Part shown: positions 33,962-43,200 of the stretch, in pieces | Numbering within the stretch: position 1 is the first letter of the stretch | Layout: every line of letters starts with the position of its first letter | From: CAZGLR01 sp964526635 | GTDB taxonomy: Bacteria; Zixibacteria; MSB-5A5; GN15; JAAZOE01 | Assembly (NCBI GenBank): GCA_964526635.1 | Contig: CAZGLR010000003.1 | Coordinates: forward strand, 1 to 64,000 | Direction: 5' to 3' | DNA: 64,000 nt | Made by a program: the position numbers and the translations under genes | The notes under the pieces: model-generated | What the model was told of the DNA's origin: nothing | What the model saw: the letters and a program-made list of their open reading frames with translations, nothing else | Databases searched by the model: none

Positions 33962-35370
33962 CTCCAAATCCCGGATCGTAGTCCTGTGCGATTTTCTGCT
34001 TCGATGGGTGTGACTATCGATGAAACCGGCTGCACTGATTTTGCATGCTCAGTCGTAGCCCTGTTATCAGCCAGCAGGACGGCATCGGGCACCGCCTTAA
34101 TGAAGCGCTGCCGGAGACTGTATGTATAAGCGCCCTGCGCTGGAATCACCAGAATATCGCCCGTCTGAATCGAGCTGCCCCAGTAACCATAGCCCCAGAT
34201 ATCATGCGGCGTACACAGTGCGCCCATGACCATGCACGGCCGTTCTTCACAGTCCGGTCGAGAAATATTGACGACCGGGAAATAATCGGATTCGAACCGT
34301 TCCCAACCGACCATATTGGTCCCGGCGTCGGTGATAACGAGATCATCGTCCTTTTTGTCGCACACGGTCATCGCCAGCATCATGGCATCGTGCGCCAGCC
34401 ACCGTCCGGGTTCAAGGAAGATCTTCGGAGAAATAAATGGCGAAATGTATTGGGCGATTGCCCGGCTGATTCTATCGGCAAATTCGGTAATCGGCGCCGA
34501 GGGGATATAAAAACGGCCTCCGGCGCGATTGGTCGATTTGCCGGTCAGGACACTGATCAACCGCCCGCGCGGGGTGGCATCCGCCTGGAGCCATTCACCG
34601 CATTCCGGCCAGTAACCTCCCCCGATATCAATGAAACGAATCTCGGAACGCATGGCCGCCGGCAAAGACTGGATAATACTTCCGAGTTGAGCGATAGCAC
34701 TGACCTGGGCCGATGGCGTCATATTCCAACTGGTATGAATATGCAATCCCCGGAAGGATATGTTTTTCAGGGATGGGATAGTCTCCAGAAGTCCGGTGAC
34801 ATCGTGCGCGGCTACGCCAAATTTCCGCCAGAGACCATGCTGGCGCACATTCATCCGCACGCCGATGCGAATTACCCTGCCCTGATCGGCAGCCAGATAA
34901 TTCAGCCGTTGCAACTCGGTCGAGCTGTCAACCAGGACGATAATCCGTTTGTGATGACGAATTGCCAGCCGCAGTTCGGCATCAGTTTTGCCCGGACCGG
35001 TAAAGATGATGCGATCGGCATCGGTCTGCAGCGCCAGCGACAGTTCCTCCCCGCTGGAAACATCGAGCCCGCCGCCAAGTTTGACGATTTCTTCGGCAAT
35101 GGCCGGATGATTGTTGCATTTCACAGCGAAGTAAATCTCCGCAGTCGGCAGAGGGCCTCGAAATGCCTTCGAAAAACGGGCAAAGCGCTGCCGCAACATC
35201 GGCAGATCGATCAGATACAGCGGACGGCCGGGCTGGACCAGGTGTTTTATGACCGCGGATGCGTTGTGAACGTATTCTATCGATGGCCTGATCTGCTGGT
35301 CACCAAGAACTCGCGGTCTATCAGTCAGGGCCCGGGTAACCGCCTTTATGATGCCAATGGTTCCGACCAT
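33946..35370 (-). CDS. Fold-type III PLP decarboxylase (diaminopimelate/ornithine decarboxylase-like)
   Basis: 474 residues; GGAGG lies 7 nt before the ATG, and the start overlaps the ATP-grasp gene by 25 bp. The PLP lysine is in YFAVKCNNHP; the barrel continues with GGGLDVSSGEEL, RGLHIHTSW and FIDIGGGYWPECGEW (phosphate-binding GGG). The C-terminal beta-domain has KIFLEPGRWL, VTDAG-like VITDAGTNMVGWERF, and the CxxxxxxxxGALCTPHDIWGYGYWG active-site loop. The family decarboxylates diaminopimelate, ornithine, lysine or carboxynorspermidine-type substrates. It is longer than LysA (~420) and its substrate is unknown. The cluster suggests it acts on an amino acid or its conjugate. Confidence 0.88.
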   Translation of the reverse strand: MVGTIGIIKAVTRALTDRPRVLGDQQIRPSIEYVHNASAVIKHLVQPGRPLYLIDLPMLRQRFARFSKAFRGPLPTAEIYFAVKCNNHPAIAEEIVKLGGGLDVSSGEELSLALQTDADRIIFTGPGKTDAELRLAIRHHKRIIVLVDSSTELQRLNYLAADQGRVIRIGVRMNVRQHGLWRKFGVAAHDVTGLLETIPSLKNISFRGLHIHTSWNMTPSAQVSAIAQLGSIIQSLPAAMRSEIRFIDIGGGYWPECGEWLQADATPRGRLISVLTGKSTNRAGGRFYIPSAPITEFADRISRAIAQYISPFISPKIFLEPGRWLAHDAMMLAMTVCDKKDDDLVITDAGTNMVGWERFESDYFPVVNISRPDCEERPCMVMGALCTPHDIWGYGYWGSSIQTGDILVIPAQGAYTYSLRQRFIKAVPDAVLLADNRATTEHAKSVQPVSSIVTPIEAENRTGLRSGIWRWQRH

Positions 35371-36656
35371 GGCCGGTCCTCCCTGACGAGAATCAACTTC
35401 CGCTGCAACTCCTCACACTGACCGCGAATCGACAAGCCGGCATCGGGAGCGAAGATGACGTAGCCAAGGATGCGGGAATCATAATCATCGGGCGGTTGCA
35501 ATACTGTATGATTTGGTCCGATGGTTATGGTACAATTACGCACCCGGGGATCGCTTGAAATAAACCTCGTATCGCACTGGGTAATGCGCCCGGAAAAACC
35601 GGTCAACAGCCGCAACCCCACCAGAGTCGTCCACTCCGGGAGATCAGGGATATGGAATTCTTCGCCGCGGGCCAGTGACACAGCGGCTTTCAGTATATCG
35701 AACTCCGCGGCATGCCGCAAAAGCGGCGGCAGGCAGTCACCGCCCGGACGCGGAGCCATCTCGAGCAGATACATACAATCACCCCGAACAATAAAATCGG
35801 CCATGACAATCGCCCTGGTAATGCCAAGCGATCGGGCGGCCGTATCCATAAATTCAGTCAACTGCCCGTCGGAAATTCCGGGTATCGATGCCGGTACCTG
35901 ATAAGCATGGATAGTCCCCGGAGGATGATTCGACGCCGGGATTTTCCGGGCGATACGTATCAGACGGCTTTCGTGCGGGGTAATCAGGATATCACAGCTG
36001 TATTCCTGGCCGAGAATGTATTCCTCAACCAGAAATCCGCCGGAATGGCTGTTGTCCTGTTGACGGAGACGGCGGCGGCGGCGTGACGACGGCGGCCTTT
36101 TGATGCTACTGGTATACTGCAGGTGCAGCCAGGCGGCATGACGACACTCGGTTTCGGTCAGGCAATGGATAACCATCTCGCTGCCGGAACCGCAGAACGG
36201 TTTCAATACGACAGCCGAATCAAGCCGGCGCATTGCGTCGACAGCCTCATCTTCGGTGAAAGCCACTACCGATGCCGGGCTGGAGATGCCGTTTGATCGC
36301 CATATGCTGCCGGATCGCCATTTGTTTCGGCAATTGGCGACTGTTTGTGGTGATTCAAACGGCAGCTTGAGATGCCTGGCCAGTTCAGCGGCCAGTGGCA
36401 GGGAATCATCATCAAAGCAGACCACGCCGACAATTTCGATTTCCCATTGCTGCGACCTCTGTTTGACCTGCGCCGGGATGTTACTGCTGTTGCCCAGATC
36501 GGAGACTATCTCCCGTTCGCCGGCGCGGACATCAAGCGGATTGCGGTCGCGCTCGGATTGATCGGTCAAAAACAGAAGTGAGTGTGGCAGCACGTCCATC
36601 AAATAGGTGATGTAGTCGGTGGTCGTTCCGACGACAAGAACGCGCCTGCTAGCCAT
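35346..36656 (-). CDS. ATP-grasp ligase
   Basis: The ATG at 36656 (MASRRVLVVG) follows GGAG by 6 nt and overlaps the GNAT stop by 8 bp; a TTG extends the frame to 36689. The N-terminal Rossmann-like pre-ATP-grasp domain is followed by the ATP-grasp fold: lysine in VVLKPFCGSGSEMVIH, hinge GGFLVEEYILGQEYS, and the metal site YLLEMAPRPGGD (Glu and Arg kept, as in PurK-like EMAPRP). A C-terminal GYVIFAPD domain follows. Such enzymes join a carboxylate to an amine through an acyl-phosphate. I infer that it couples an amino acid to an amine made by the neighbouring decarboxylases. Confidence 0.87.
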   Translation of the reverse strand: MASRRVLVVGTTTDYITYLMDVLPHSLLFLTDQSERDRNPLDVRAGEREIVSDLGNSSNIPAQVKQRSQQWEIEIVGVVCFDDDSLPLAAELARHLKLPFESPQTVANCRNKWRSGSIWRSNGISSPASVVAFTEDEAVDAMRRLDSAVVLKPFCGSGSEMVIHCLTETECRHAAWLHLQYTSSIKRPPSSRRRRRLRQQDNSHSGGFLVEEYILGQEYSCDILITPHESRLIRIARKIPASNHPPGTIHAYQVPASIPGISDGQLTEFMDTAARSLGITRAIVMADFIVRGDCMYLLEMAPRPGGDCLPPLLRHAAEFDILKAAVSLARGEEFHIPDLPEWTTLVGLRLLTGFSGRITQCDTRFISSDPRVRNCTITIGPNHTVLQPPDDYDSRILGYVIFAPDAGLSIRGQCEELQRKLILVREDRPWSEPLAS

Positions 36657-37635
36657 GAGTAACTCCGGCAGCGAGTCTGCCTGCTGCAACCGATCGCACC
36701 TTCATAATCTGCGCCGGAACCGCCGCGATGTCTTTGAGCGCATAGAGAGGCCGCGGGGTCAGATGAAACCGTGACTTCCACGAAAAATCCCCGCAGAGAA
36801 AATCAACGGCATCGTAGCGCTCATCGCAGGCACGCTGCATGTGAAAAAGGTTGATCAATTTGGCCACACCCGGAAAATCCTTATTGGTGCCGCCCGCCAG
36901 CAGAGTATAGACACCGTTGTAGACAGCACCCATATCGACCGCTGCGGGCTGACCGCCAAGATACAAAGTAACTATCTTAAGCCAGCCATGCTCGGCCAGC
37001 AAGGTCATCAGGCTGCGGAAACTCTCGGTGAATCGGGGATCGCCAAAGTATGAATACAGGCCATAGCGATCCTTGTTCAATGAAACCATCAAATCGAAAT
37101 CACGGCAATCATCGAAACGATACTCGACCCCGAGTGCTTCAAGGCTCGCGACTTCACGATGAATTTGCTTCCGCGATTTACCGGAAAAAACCGCCCAGTA
37201 GTTTTCCATGGCATGCCCATAGTGACCCGGAGTGAACAGGTAACCGATTTCATCGACCGCCGAATCCAGGCCGTGCATTTCCGGCGAGGACGACATATAG
37301 CGGAGATGATACGACACACCCGCCGTCTTGAGCTGTTCGAACAGATCAGCCAGGGCATCGGCACTGGTTGCATACAGACGGTTCTGTTCCAACCAGGTTT
37401 TGCCATCCCAGACTTCCCCCGGATAGTAACCATAGATGCCCTGTTCTTCGATCCAGCTCAAGGGGAGGAAAGCGCGAAGAACGCCTCCCGTCTCGCTGGT
37501 GATAAAGTACGGCATCCGTTTATACTGTCTCTGGAAACACACACGGACATCCCAGCGATCAACCAGGTGCTGGTCCGGGATGTACGTCTGCCAGAGGTGT
37601 CGGCAGTCAACCGGGTCGGTGTAGACGCGCAACAT
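36649..37635 (-). CDS. FemAB/GNAT-fold acyltransferase
   Basis: About 328 residues. The ATG at 37635 lies just after the SpeD-like stop; a TTG at 37668 with AAGGG before it would overlap by 31 bp. The C-terminal half fits the Acetyltransf_6/FemAB pattern: SRKQIHREVASLEALG, FRSLMTLLAEHGWLKIVTLYLGGQPAAVDMGAVYNGVYTLLAGGTNKDF, and KLINLFHMQRACDERYDAVDFLCGDFSWKSRF. Such proteins transfer acyl or aminoacyl groups to amines. In this operon it would modify the same intermediate as the ATP-grasp enzyme. The donor and acceptor are unknown. Confidence 0.8.
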   Translation of the reverse strand: MLRVYTDPVDCRHLWQTYIPDQHLVDRWDVRVCFQRQYKRMPYFITSETGGVLRAFLPLSWIEEQGIYGYYPGEVWDGKTWLEQNRLYATSADALADLFEQLKTAGVSYHLRYMSSSPEMHGLDSAVDEIGYLFTPGHYGHAMENYWAVFSGKSRKQIHREVASLEALGVEYRFDDCRDFDLMVSLNKDRYGLYSYFGDPRFTESFRSLMTLLAEHGWLKIVTLYLGGQPAAVDMGAVYNGVYTLLAGGTNKDFPGVAKLINLFHMQRACDERYDAVDFLCGDFSWKSRFHLTPRPLYALKDIAAVPAQIMKVRSVAAGRLAAGVTHG

Positions 37636-37637
37636 CG

Positions 37638-38027
37638 CTAATACCGGAGGTTCGTATTGACAAGGCAACGCGAACCCTTGAAATACGTACGGGCAAACTC
37701 CTCGACCGCGTCCGGATCATATGGCTTGCAACTGAACACGTCGAGATAGGTCGTATTGGTCAGGTTGGCAAAATGCGCCGAGATCAGCGATGTTTCGATA
37801 AGCTGGACCATCGAGTACCCGGCGACTTTTTCATCTTCACCGAAATGCACCACCTGGCATTCGCCAAAGCGTTTCATTTCGATCAGGTCGCAGAGCTCGA
37901 CGACAAACTGTTTGATTTTTTCGGCATCCCGAATAATAACCGGGTCGCAATCGTAAATGTCGAAACTGCAGGCAATACCCCAGACGTGCTGGCGAGTGGC
38001 CCGCTCGACAATGGTTTCGGTCTTCAT
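37638..38027 (-). CDS. SpeD/AdoMetDC-like pyruvoyl decarboxylase
   Basis: 129 residues, the size of prokaryotic class 1b S-adenosylmethionine decarboxylase. By eye against the Thermotoga enzyme, the pyruvoyl serine aligns with Ser80 (ETSLISAHF), the catalytic His with His85 and Cys with Cys100 (LDVFSCK). The usual E-S-H around the cleavage site is T-S-L here, so the substrate pocket may differ. Some SpeD homologues have been reported to decarboxylate ornithine or arginine instead of AdoMet. No spermidine synthase is nearby, which also argues against ordinary spermidine synthesis. It is the first gene of the cluster, with its ribosome site in a hairpin. Confidence 0.8.
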   Translation of the reverse strand: MKTETIVERATRQHVWGIACSFDIYDCDPVIIRDAEKIKQFVVELCDLIEMKRFGECQVVHFGEDEKVAGYSMVQLIETSLISAHFANLTNTTYLDVFSCKPYDPDAVEEFARTYFKGSRCLVNTNLRY

Positions 38028-38032
38028 AGCAG

Positions 38033-38075
38033 CCTCTCCATCGTAATGAGAGGTTATCCGGCAGACCCCTGCCGG
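38033..38075 (-). promoter_or_regulatory. 5' leader hairpins upstream of the SpeD-like gene
   Basis: On the minus strand, CCGGCAG-GGGT-CTGCCGG (38075-38058) is followed by CCTCTC-N9-GAGAGG (38053-38033). The GAGAGG overlaps the ribosome-binding sequence GGAGAGG, 5 nt before the ATG at 38027. Base pairing would hide it. A regulatory role is inferred. Confidence 0.45.
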
Positions 38076-38132
38076 CGGCCGTGTCGGAGGTTCAGCATCA
38101 TCCCTGCCTCCGCCGGTGACAACAGTGTTACA

Positions 38133-38801
38133 TTACCACCGCACCGAAGTATCGTCGTCATGGGGAATGGCTTCCCGGATGAAACGGGTCAATCCCCCCA
38201 CCAATGCCGAGCGCACCGGGTGCAAAATTTTATCTAATTCATCCTCTTCTGCGGCGATGACAGCAAACGAAAAATACCCCGACACGAATCCCGCCACCGC
38301 ACATGAAATCCTCGTTAAAGTTTTTTCGCTTAATTTATGTTTAACGATACCGTCTATCAAAGCCGCTATATGATCAAGGTAATCGGTAAATGGCTCATTG
38401 ATATCCTCATACCCCTCGGCCAGCGTCAGATCCGCCTTCCCCTGGAAATAGAGAACAAAATCTTCCCAGCGGGTTCGGAAAAAGTCAATATGGGCCACAA
38501 TCAGGCCGTCGAGCATCTCCGGCAATTCGGTAATATTGGCGCAGCGCTGCTCAATAGCCAGGGTCAACTCGGCCAGTGTTTGCTCCATGAGCAGCCGGAC
38601 GAGGCCGTTTTTGTTCTTAAAATGATAATAAAAAGTCCCCTTGGCGACATCAGCGTGTTCAGTGATTTCGTCAATGGTCGTTAAATCCATGCCCTTTTGG
38701 GCAAAAAGCTCCCGGGCGGCATCGACCATCGCCTTTTTGGTGGCGATAGTTTTGAGTTCGCCACGGCTTTTTTCTGGGTTGTCGTTCAGTTCTGCTATCA
38801 C
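38133..38801 (-). CDS. TetR-family transcriptional regulator
   Basis: 222 residues from a GTG at 38801 (weak ribosome site). Residues ~20-65 are the TetR helix-turn-helix: ATKKAMVDAARELFAQKGMDLTTIDEITEHADVAKGTFYYHFKNKNGLVRLL. The rest is a helical ligand-binding domain with no identifiable ligand. Three 14-bp palindromes lie just upstream (38844-38893), so it should repress itself. It is 105 bp upstream of the SpeD-like cluster on the same strand and could control it by read-through or ligand response. Confidence 0.9.
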   Translation of the reverse strand: MIAELNDNPEKSRGELKTIATKKAMVDAARELFAQKGMDLTTIDEITEHADVAKGTFYYHFKNKNGLVRLLMEQTLAELTLAIEQRCANITELPEMLDGLIVAHIDFFRTRWEDFVLYFQGKADLTLAEGYEDINEPFTDYLDHIAALIDGIVKHKLSEKTLTRISCAVAGFVSGYFSFAVIAAEEDELDKILHPVRSALVGGLTRFIREAIPHDDDTSVRW

Positions 38802-38843
38802 TCAAGAGACTCTCTTTCAAGTACTTCCGCGCTTGCCGCAAAC

Positions 38844-38893
38844 TGACTATATGGTCATTACTGACTATTTAGTCATTTTTGACTATATCGTCA
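38844..38893. promoter_or_regulatory. Triple palindromic operator array for the TetR gene
   Basis: Three 14-mers, TGACTATATGGTCA (38844), TGACTATTTAGTCA (38862) and TGACTATATCGTCA (38880), start exactly 18 bp apart. The spacers are 4 bp. The consensus half-site is TGAC(T/C)AT. They begin ~43 bp upstream of the TetR start codon. Confidence 0.8.
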
Positions 38894-39359
38894 TAATTGA
38901 ACGCAAAATCAAGTAAAAAGTTTCAGTGAAACAAATTTTTTTTAATTTTTTGTCTATCTTGAAATTGCCTTTTTATTAGACTCAGATCCTGGCGTCTACA
39001 CCAAAGATTGCTATTGACAATAAGTTATGCCTTTCACGGCCCGTTTGCGACAAAATCCCCGGATCCTGTCTTTACACACCCCGGGACAGATCGCAGTTTC
39101 CCCCCACGGTACAAATCTCATTATCGAGATAATCGTTGGCCGGCTTGAACTTAGGAGTCTAACGCTTTTGAACAGGTTACTTGCAAGTTGTCTTACCGTG
39201 AGCCCGAACAATGCCGGTCATTTTATTTAGGAGCTTGCGGTTGAGGTAATATGCAGCGATATTAGAGAGGGGCTCCTCTAATGGCTGACCTGCTGTATAA
39301 AAACGCTTTCCCGCACAAATTCATCATGACTTTTGGGCCTGACTTATTATGTTAGGCTC
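38894..39359. other. Divergent intergenic region
   Basis: About 465 bp between the TetR operators and the metallophosphoesterase. AT-rich near 38930-38985. Several 60-67 codon frames look random. I see no further element that I can support. Confidence 0.5.
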
Positions 39360-40220
39360 ATGCACTGCCTGTTTGTCAGCGACCTCCACGGCAGCGAACG
39401 GCGCTACCGGAAATTATGGTCCCTCATCGCCGAAACCGCACCCGCTATGCTCTTTATGGGCGGTGACCTGTTGCCGTCGGGCCCGATGATGTACCAGAAT
39501 CTCCGGGCCGGTCTGTTCGACTTTGTAGAAGATATTCTCATCGCGGGATTTGATGATCTTCGGACGCAGATGGGCGAATCATATCCGGATATCCTGCTTA
39601 TTCTCGGAAACGATGACGAACGGTATCAAGAAGAGGCGGTAATCGATGGCGAAAAGCGGGGTTTGTGGCATTATGCCCATAATCGCATGATACCTCTGCA
39701 TGGTTATGATTTCTATGGTTATGCCTGTGTGCCGCCGTCGCCGTTTCGCCTGAAGGATTGGGAACGCTACGATGTCTCCCGTTTCGTTGATCCCGGTGCA
39801 ATCTCGCCGGAAGAGGGGATGTATACCATTGAGATAAGTGATCATGAAAAAAAATATATGACCATGCAGCACGACCTGACGGCATTGATCCGCGATAATA
39901 ATGTCTCAAGAGCGGTATTTCTTTTCCATTCACCGCCCTATCAAACCAAACTCGATCGGGCGGCGCTTGATGGCAAGATGATCGATTATGCCCCGCTTGA
40001 TGTCCATGTCGGTTCAATTGCGATCAAGCGGATGATAGAAAACAGCCAGCCGTATTTGACCCTGCATGGTCATATCCATGAATCGGCCTTGATCACCGGT
40101 TCATGGCGTGATTGTATTGGGGTAACGCAGTGCTTTTCGGCAGCGCATCACGGACCGGAACTGGCCGTGGTCAGTTTCGATCTCGATCAGCTTAAGAATG
40201 CCGAACGGCATCTGCTATGA
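39360..40220 (+). CDS. Metallophosphoesterase
   Basis: The ATG at 39360 (MHCLFVSDLHG) is chosen; the frame extends 9 codons upstream without family sequence. Calcineurin-like motifs appear in order: SDLHG (DxH), MGGDLL (GD), LLILGNDDERY (GND), FLFHSPP (H) and LHGHIHES (GHxH). 286 residues. Such enzymes hydrolyse phosphoester bonds using two metal ions. The substrate cannot be told. It converges on the nucleotidyltransferase-fusion gene, with stops overlapping by 6 bp. Confidence 0.88.
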   Translation: MHCLFVSDLHGSERRYRKLWSLIAETAPAMLFMGGDLLPSGPMMYQNLRAGLFDFVEDILIAGFDDLRTQMGESYPDILLILGNDDERYQEEAVIDGEKRGLWHYAHNRMIPLHGYDFYGYACVPPSPFRLKDWERYDVSRFVDPGAISPEEGMYTIEISDHEKKYMTMQHDLTALIRDNNVSRAVFLFHSPPYQTKLDRAALDGKMIDYAPLDVHVGSIAIKRMIENSQPYLTLHGHIHESALITGSWRDCIGVTQCFSAAHHGPELAVVSFDLDQLKNAERHLL

Positions 40221-43200
40221 GTCTGATCCGAGTATCAGTTCGCGGGCCGGATCGGTTACCGCACCGATCTTGACGGCATAGCTGGTTTTCTTCTCAATGT
40301 CCTCGTCGGTAATAATGTGCACATCGAGCAGTTCATCGAGCCGGTAGCCGGTTCGCTGATAGTTAATCTCAGCCAGGCACTGGCTCCATCCCTTCAGCCA
40401 GAGATCGAGTTCGCAGCGCTGCTTTTCGTCGCCACGGAAATGGATCAGCAGATCGATATCGGACCCCGGACCGGCCAGCGCATTCTTGGTGCTGCCGAAC
40501 AAATACATTTTATGTATGCCGTACTGTTTCGGCTTCACTTCAGCGGCCAGTCGCTGAACCATGGCATAGCGCCATCGCCAGAAATCATCGGATTCGACCG
40601 GCAGTTCGGCCTGTTTCGGCGTATGCCATGACAAACCTGTGCCGGGCTCATCGAGCACGGCGAGGGCTTCATCGAGTTCGGCGTTCATGAGAAGATTGAG
40701 GATATTGCCACCGGTGTACTCCGGAATATCGATCAGCTTGACGACATCGGCATACCGCTCGGCTTCGGGCAGAAGCTTGGGCATAATGTTGGGGGCAAGG
40801 CGGAAGAAGGCTTCATTGAAGATAGTCTTGTCCTCATCGGGATACAATGGAATATAGCGGATGCCCGACTCGACCAGGTCCTGGAAGAAATGTGTTCCGA
40901 AAGATAAATCGGGCACATAATTGCCCTTGGTCCGGGCGACTTCAATAAGGGCTGCACAATTATTGATATCGGAATACGTGACGCTGACACCGAGCTTGAT
41001 ATCGCCGCGACTGCCCCAGCGACCGGGACCGATAAGAATAAATTGCCGTTTGGGCAACAGTTCATTCAGACGGCTGACGATGCGACCGACAGCCAGCAGG
41101 TCTTTCCGTTCCGACAGGTTGGTATAGTTTTCCGGATCGACATACACAATATGCGAGAGGTTGCCCAGGTAGCCATTGGAAATGTACTTATTGGCCGAGA
41201 ACAGAATCTTATGCGGGGCGACGTCCTTGGGGATCGGTGCCGGCTGAATCTCAGGCGAATAACTCTGGGTACGGCACTGCAACAAGTAGAAGTGTTTGCC
41301 ATCATGGGCGAATTCAATATCCACCGGGTGATTATGCGCATCCTCGAGAATTCTCAAGATGGCGTTGGTTTGCTGCACAAACTGTGTGTCCTGAATCAGG
41401 CTGTCGAAGGTAACGATAGCGTCTTCAGGACTAAGATCGAGATTCAAGCCGGTTTGCTTTTGAATATGATTGTCCTTGTAAACTGATATAATGCGATTGA
41501 GTCCCGGAATTGAGGTGCCCACTTCTTTGAGAAAATCAGTGAAATTAATAGTCTCGAAAGCGTTGGTTTCCATGTTAATGACATCGATCATATGCGGCGA
41601 ATAGCGAGCGATTTCTTCCGGTTCAATATTTACTCGAAGATGCGGCTGGCCTGGTGAAATCAGCACCGGGTAATCGTCGCTCAAACGGTCGACTGCGCGC
41701 GTTCCCAGTCCCGGGACCAGCCGCAGGAGACCATCTTCGCGTTTAATGCGCGGCGACCAGCGGTACTCATTGCGACTGAACGCCACCCCGGCAAAGGCTG
41801 GTAGAAAATACTTGCCGATACGCTGGCCGACAACCTCCTGAATAATTATGCCCATTTCTTCCCCGAAATCGAGCAGGCCGCGTTCGGCCCGATATTCGAT
41901 TGGATCAGGGCTGAAGGTTGATGCATAAACTTCGGCAACAGCATCGGTCAATGCTTTGAGTCGTTTGCGCTTGGAACCCTGGTTGGCCAGAAAGAGGCTC
42001 TTGTACTTGCCAGAAAACGCCGCCCCGGTGCGATCTTCCAGAAGTGATGATGACCGGACAATCAATGGCGTATCGCCGAAATCATCAAGAGCCATCGACA
42101 ATCCCTGCGCGATATCCGGTGGAAATGGTGCCTTCTTAAAGGTTTCGACGATATAGGGATATTCCAGCCGGACTTGATGAATATCTTTGTATTTCTGCTC
42201 GACGACTTCCTCGAAATTATTGAAGCGCATGAAATGCAGCAGGACATCGGAGGTGATATGCCATGATTTGGGGATACGGACATTTTTTAATATGTCCATG
42301 TCCTTCTTCTTATTTTTAATCACTTGCGAAGCCAGATACAGGCCGGCGCTTTTGCCGCCGATTCGGCCATGACTTTCGGCGCTGAAAACTACCCGTCTAA
42401 AGAGATGGTAAAAATCACGAATCTCAATCTGGTTTTTAATGATGTTGATATAGCCGAGCTGATCCGAGAGAATCCGCCGTATCAGGGAAACGAGAATACC
42501 TTTTTCATTGGGCGAAGAACCGCCCATTTCAGTGAGATGATAATATCTACGGATAGCATCGGTCACATCAGCCAGGTTTAAATTACGGTTTACCACCTGA
42601 ACAAGAAATGACAGTTTATCTTCCTGAATCCATTTTTTGACCAGAGCCAGGATTTCCGCATGATCCAGAGCCTCGGCGGCCTTCTGGAAAATGACAGAGC
42701 CCAGTCCCCGTGGCGCTTTGGCATGATTGTTCTTGAGTGGCTGATTCCAGGTATCAGGTTGATCGCTGGCCGGATGAGCATCATGCGATGAATAAGACAG
42801 AAGCAATTCTTCAGCGCCGGGGACACCCTGCCAGCAGAGGTAGTTCAGCATTTTGCGCGTAATTGCGGCATACAGCTTGGCATCGGTTTGCTTAAGCATA
42901 CGGATAACGATCTGCCACTCATGGCTCTCGTCGTCGCCATTGGTGCGTTTGGTTTCCCAGTCCTGGATAATACCACGCATTTTCTGGTGGGCGACAAATT
43001 GTCCAAGCCGTTCGGCAATAGTACGAATCAGCCGGGCTTCTTCCTTCAAAAACGGGCCATCATCGGCGACCGGCACATCCTCGAGATAATACACCGAGAC
43101 TTTCCCGATCGTGATCTTATTGGCGATAATATCGGTCTGCTGACACCATTTGGTTTCAATGAGATCATCATGACGATATACCGAGTCCTCGATCTCGATC

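Noticed and set aside
34045..35421. 458-codon plus-strand open frame
   Set aside because: It lies antisense across the PLP decarboxylase, which has clear motifs. No ribosome site, and the translation has no domain-like pattern.
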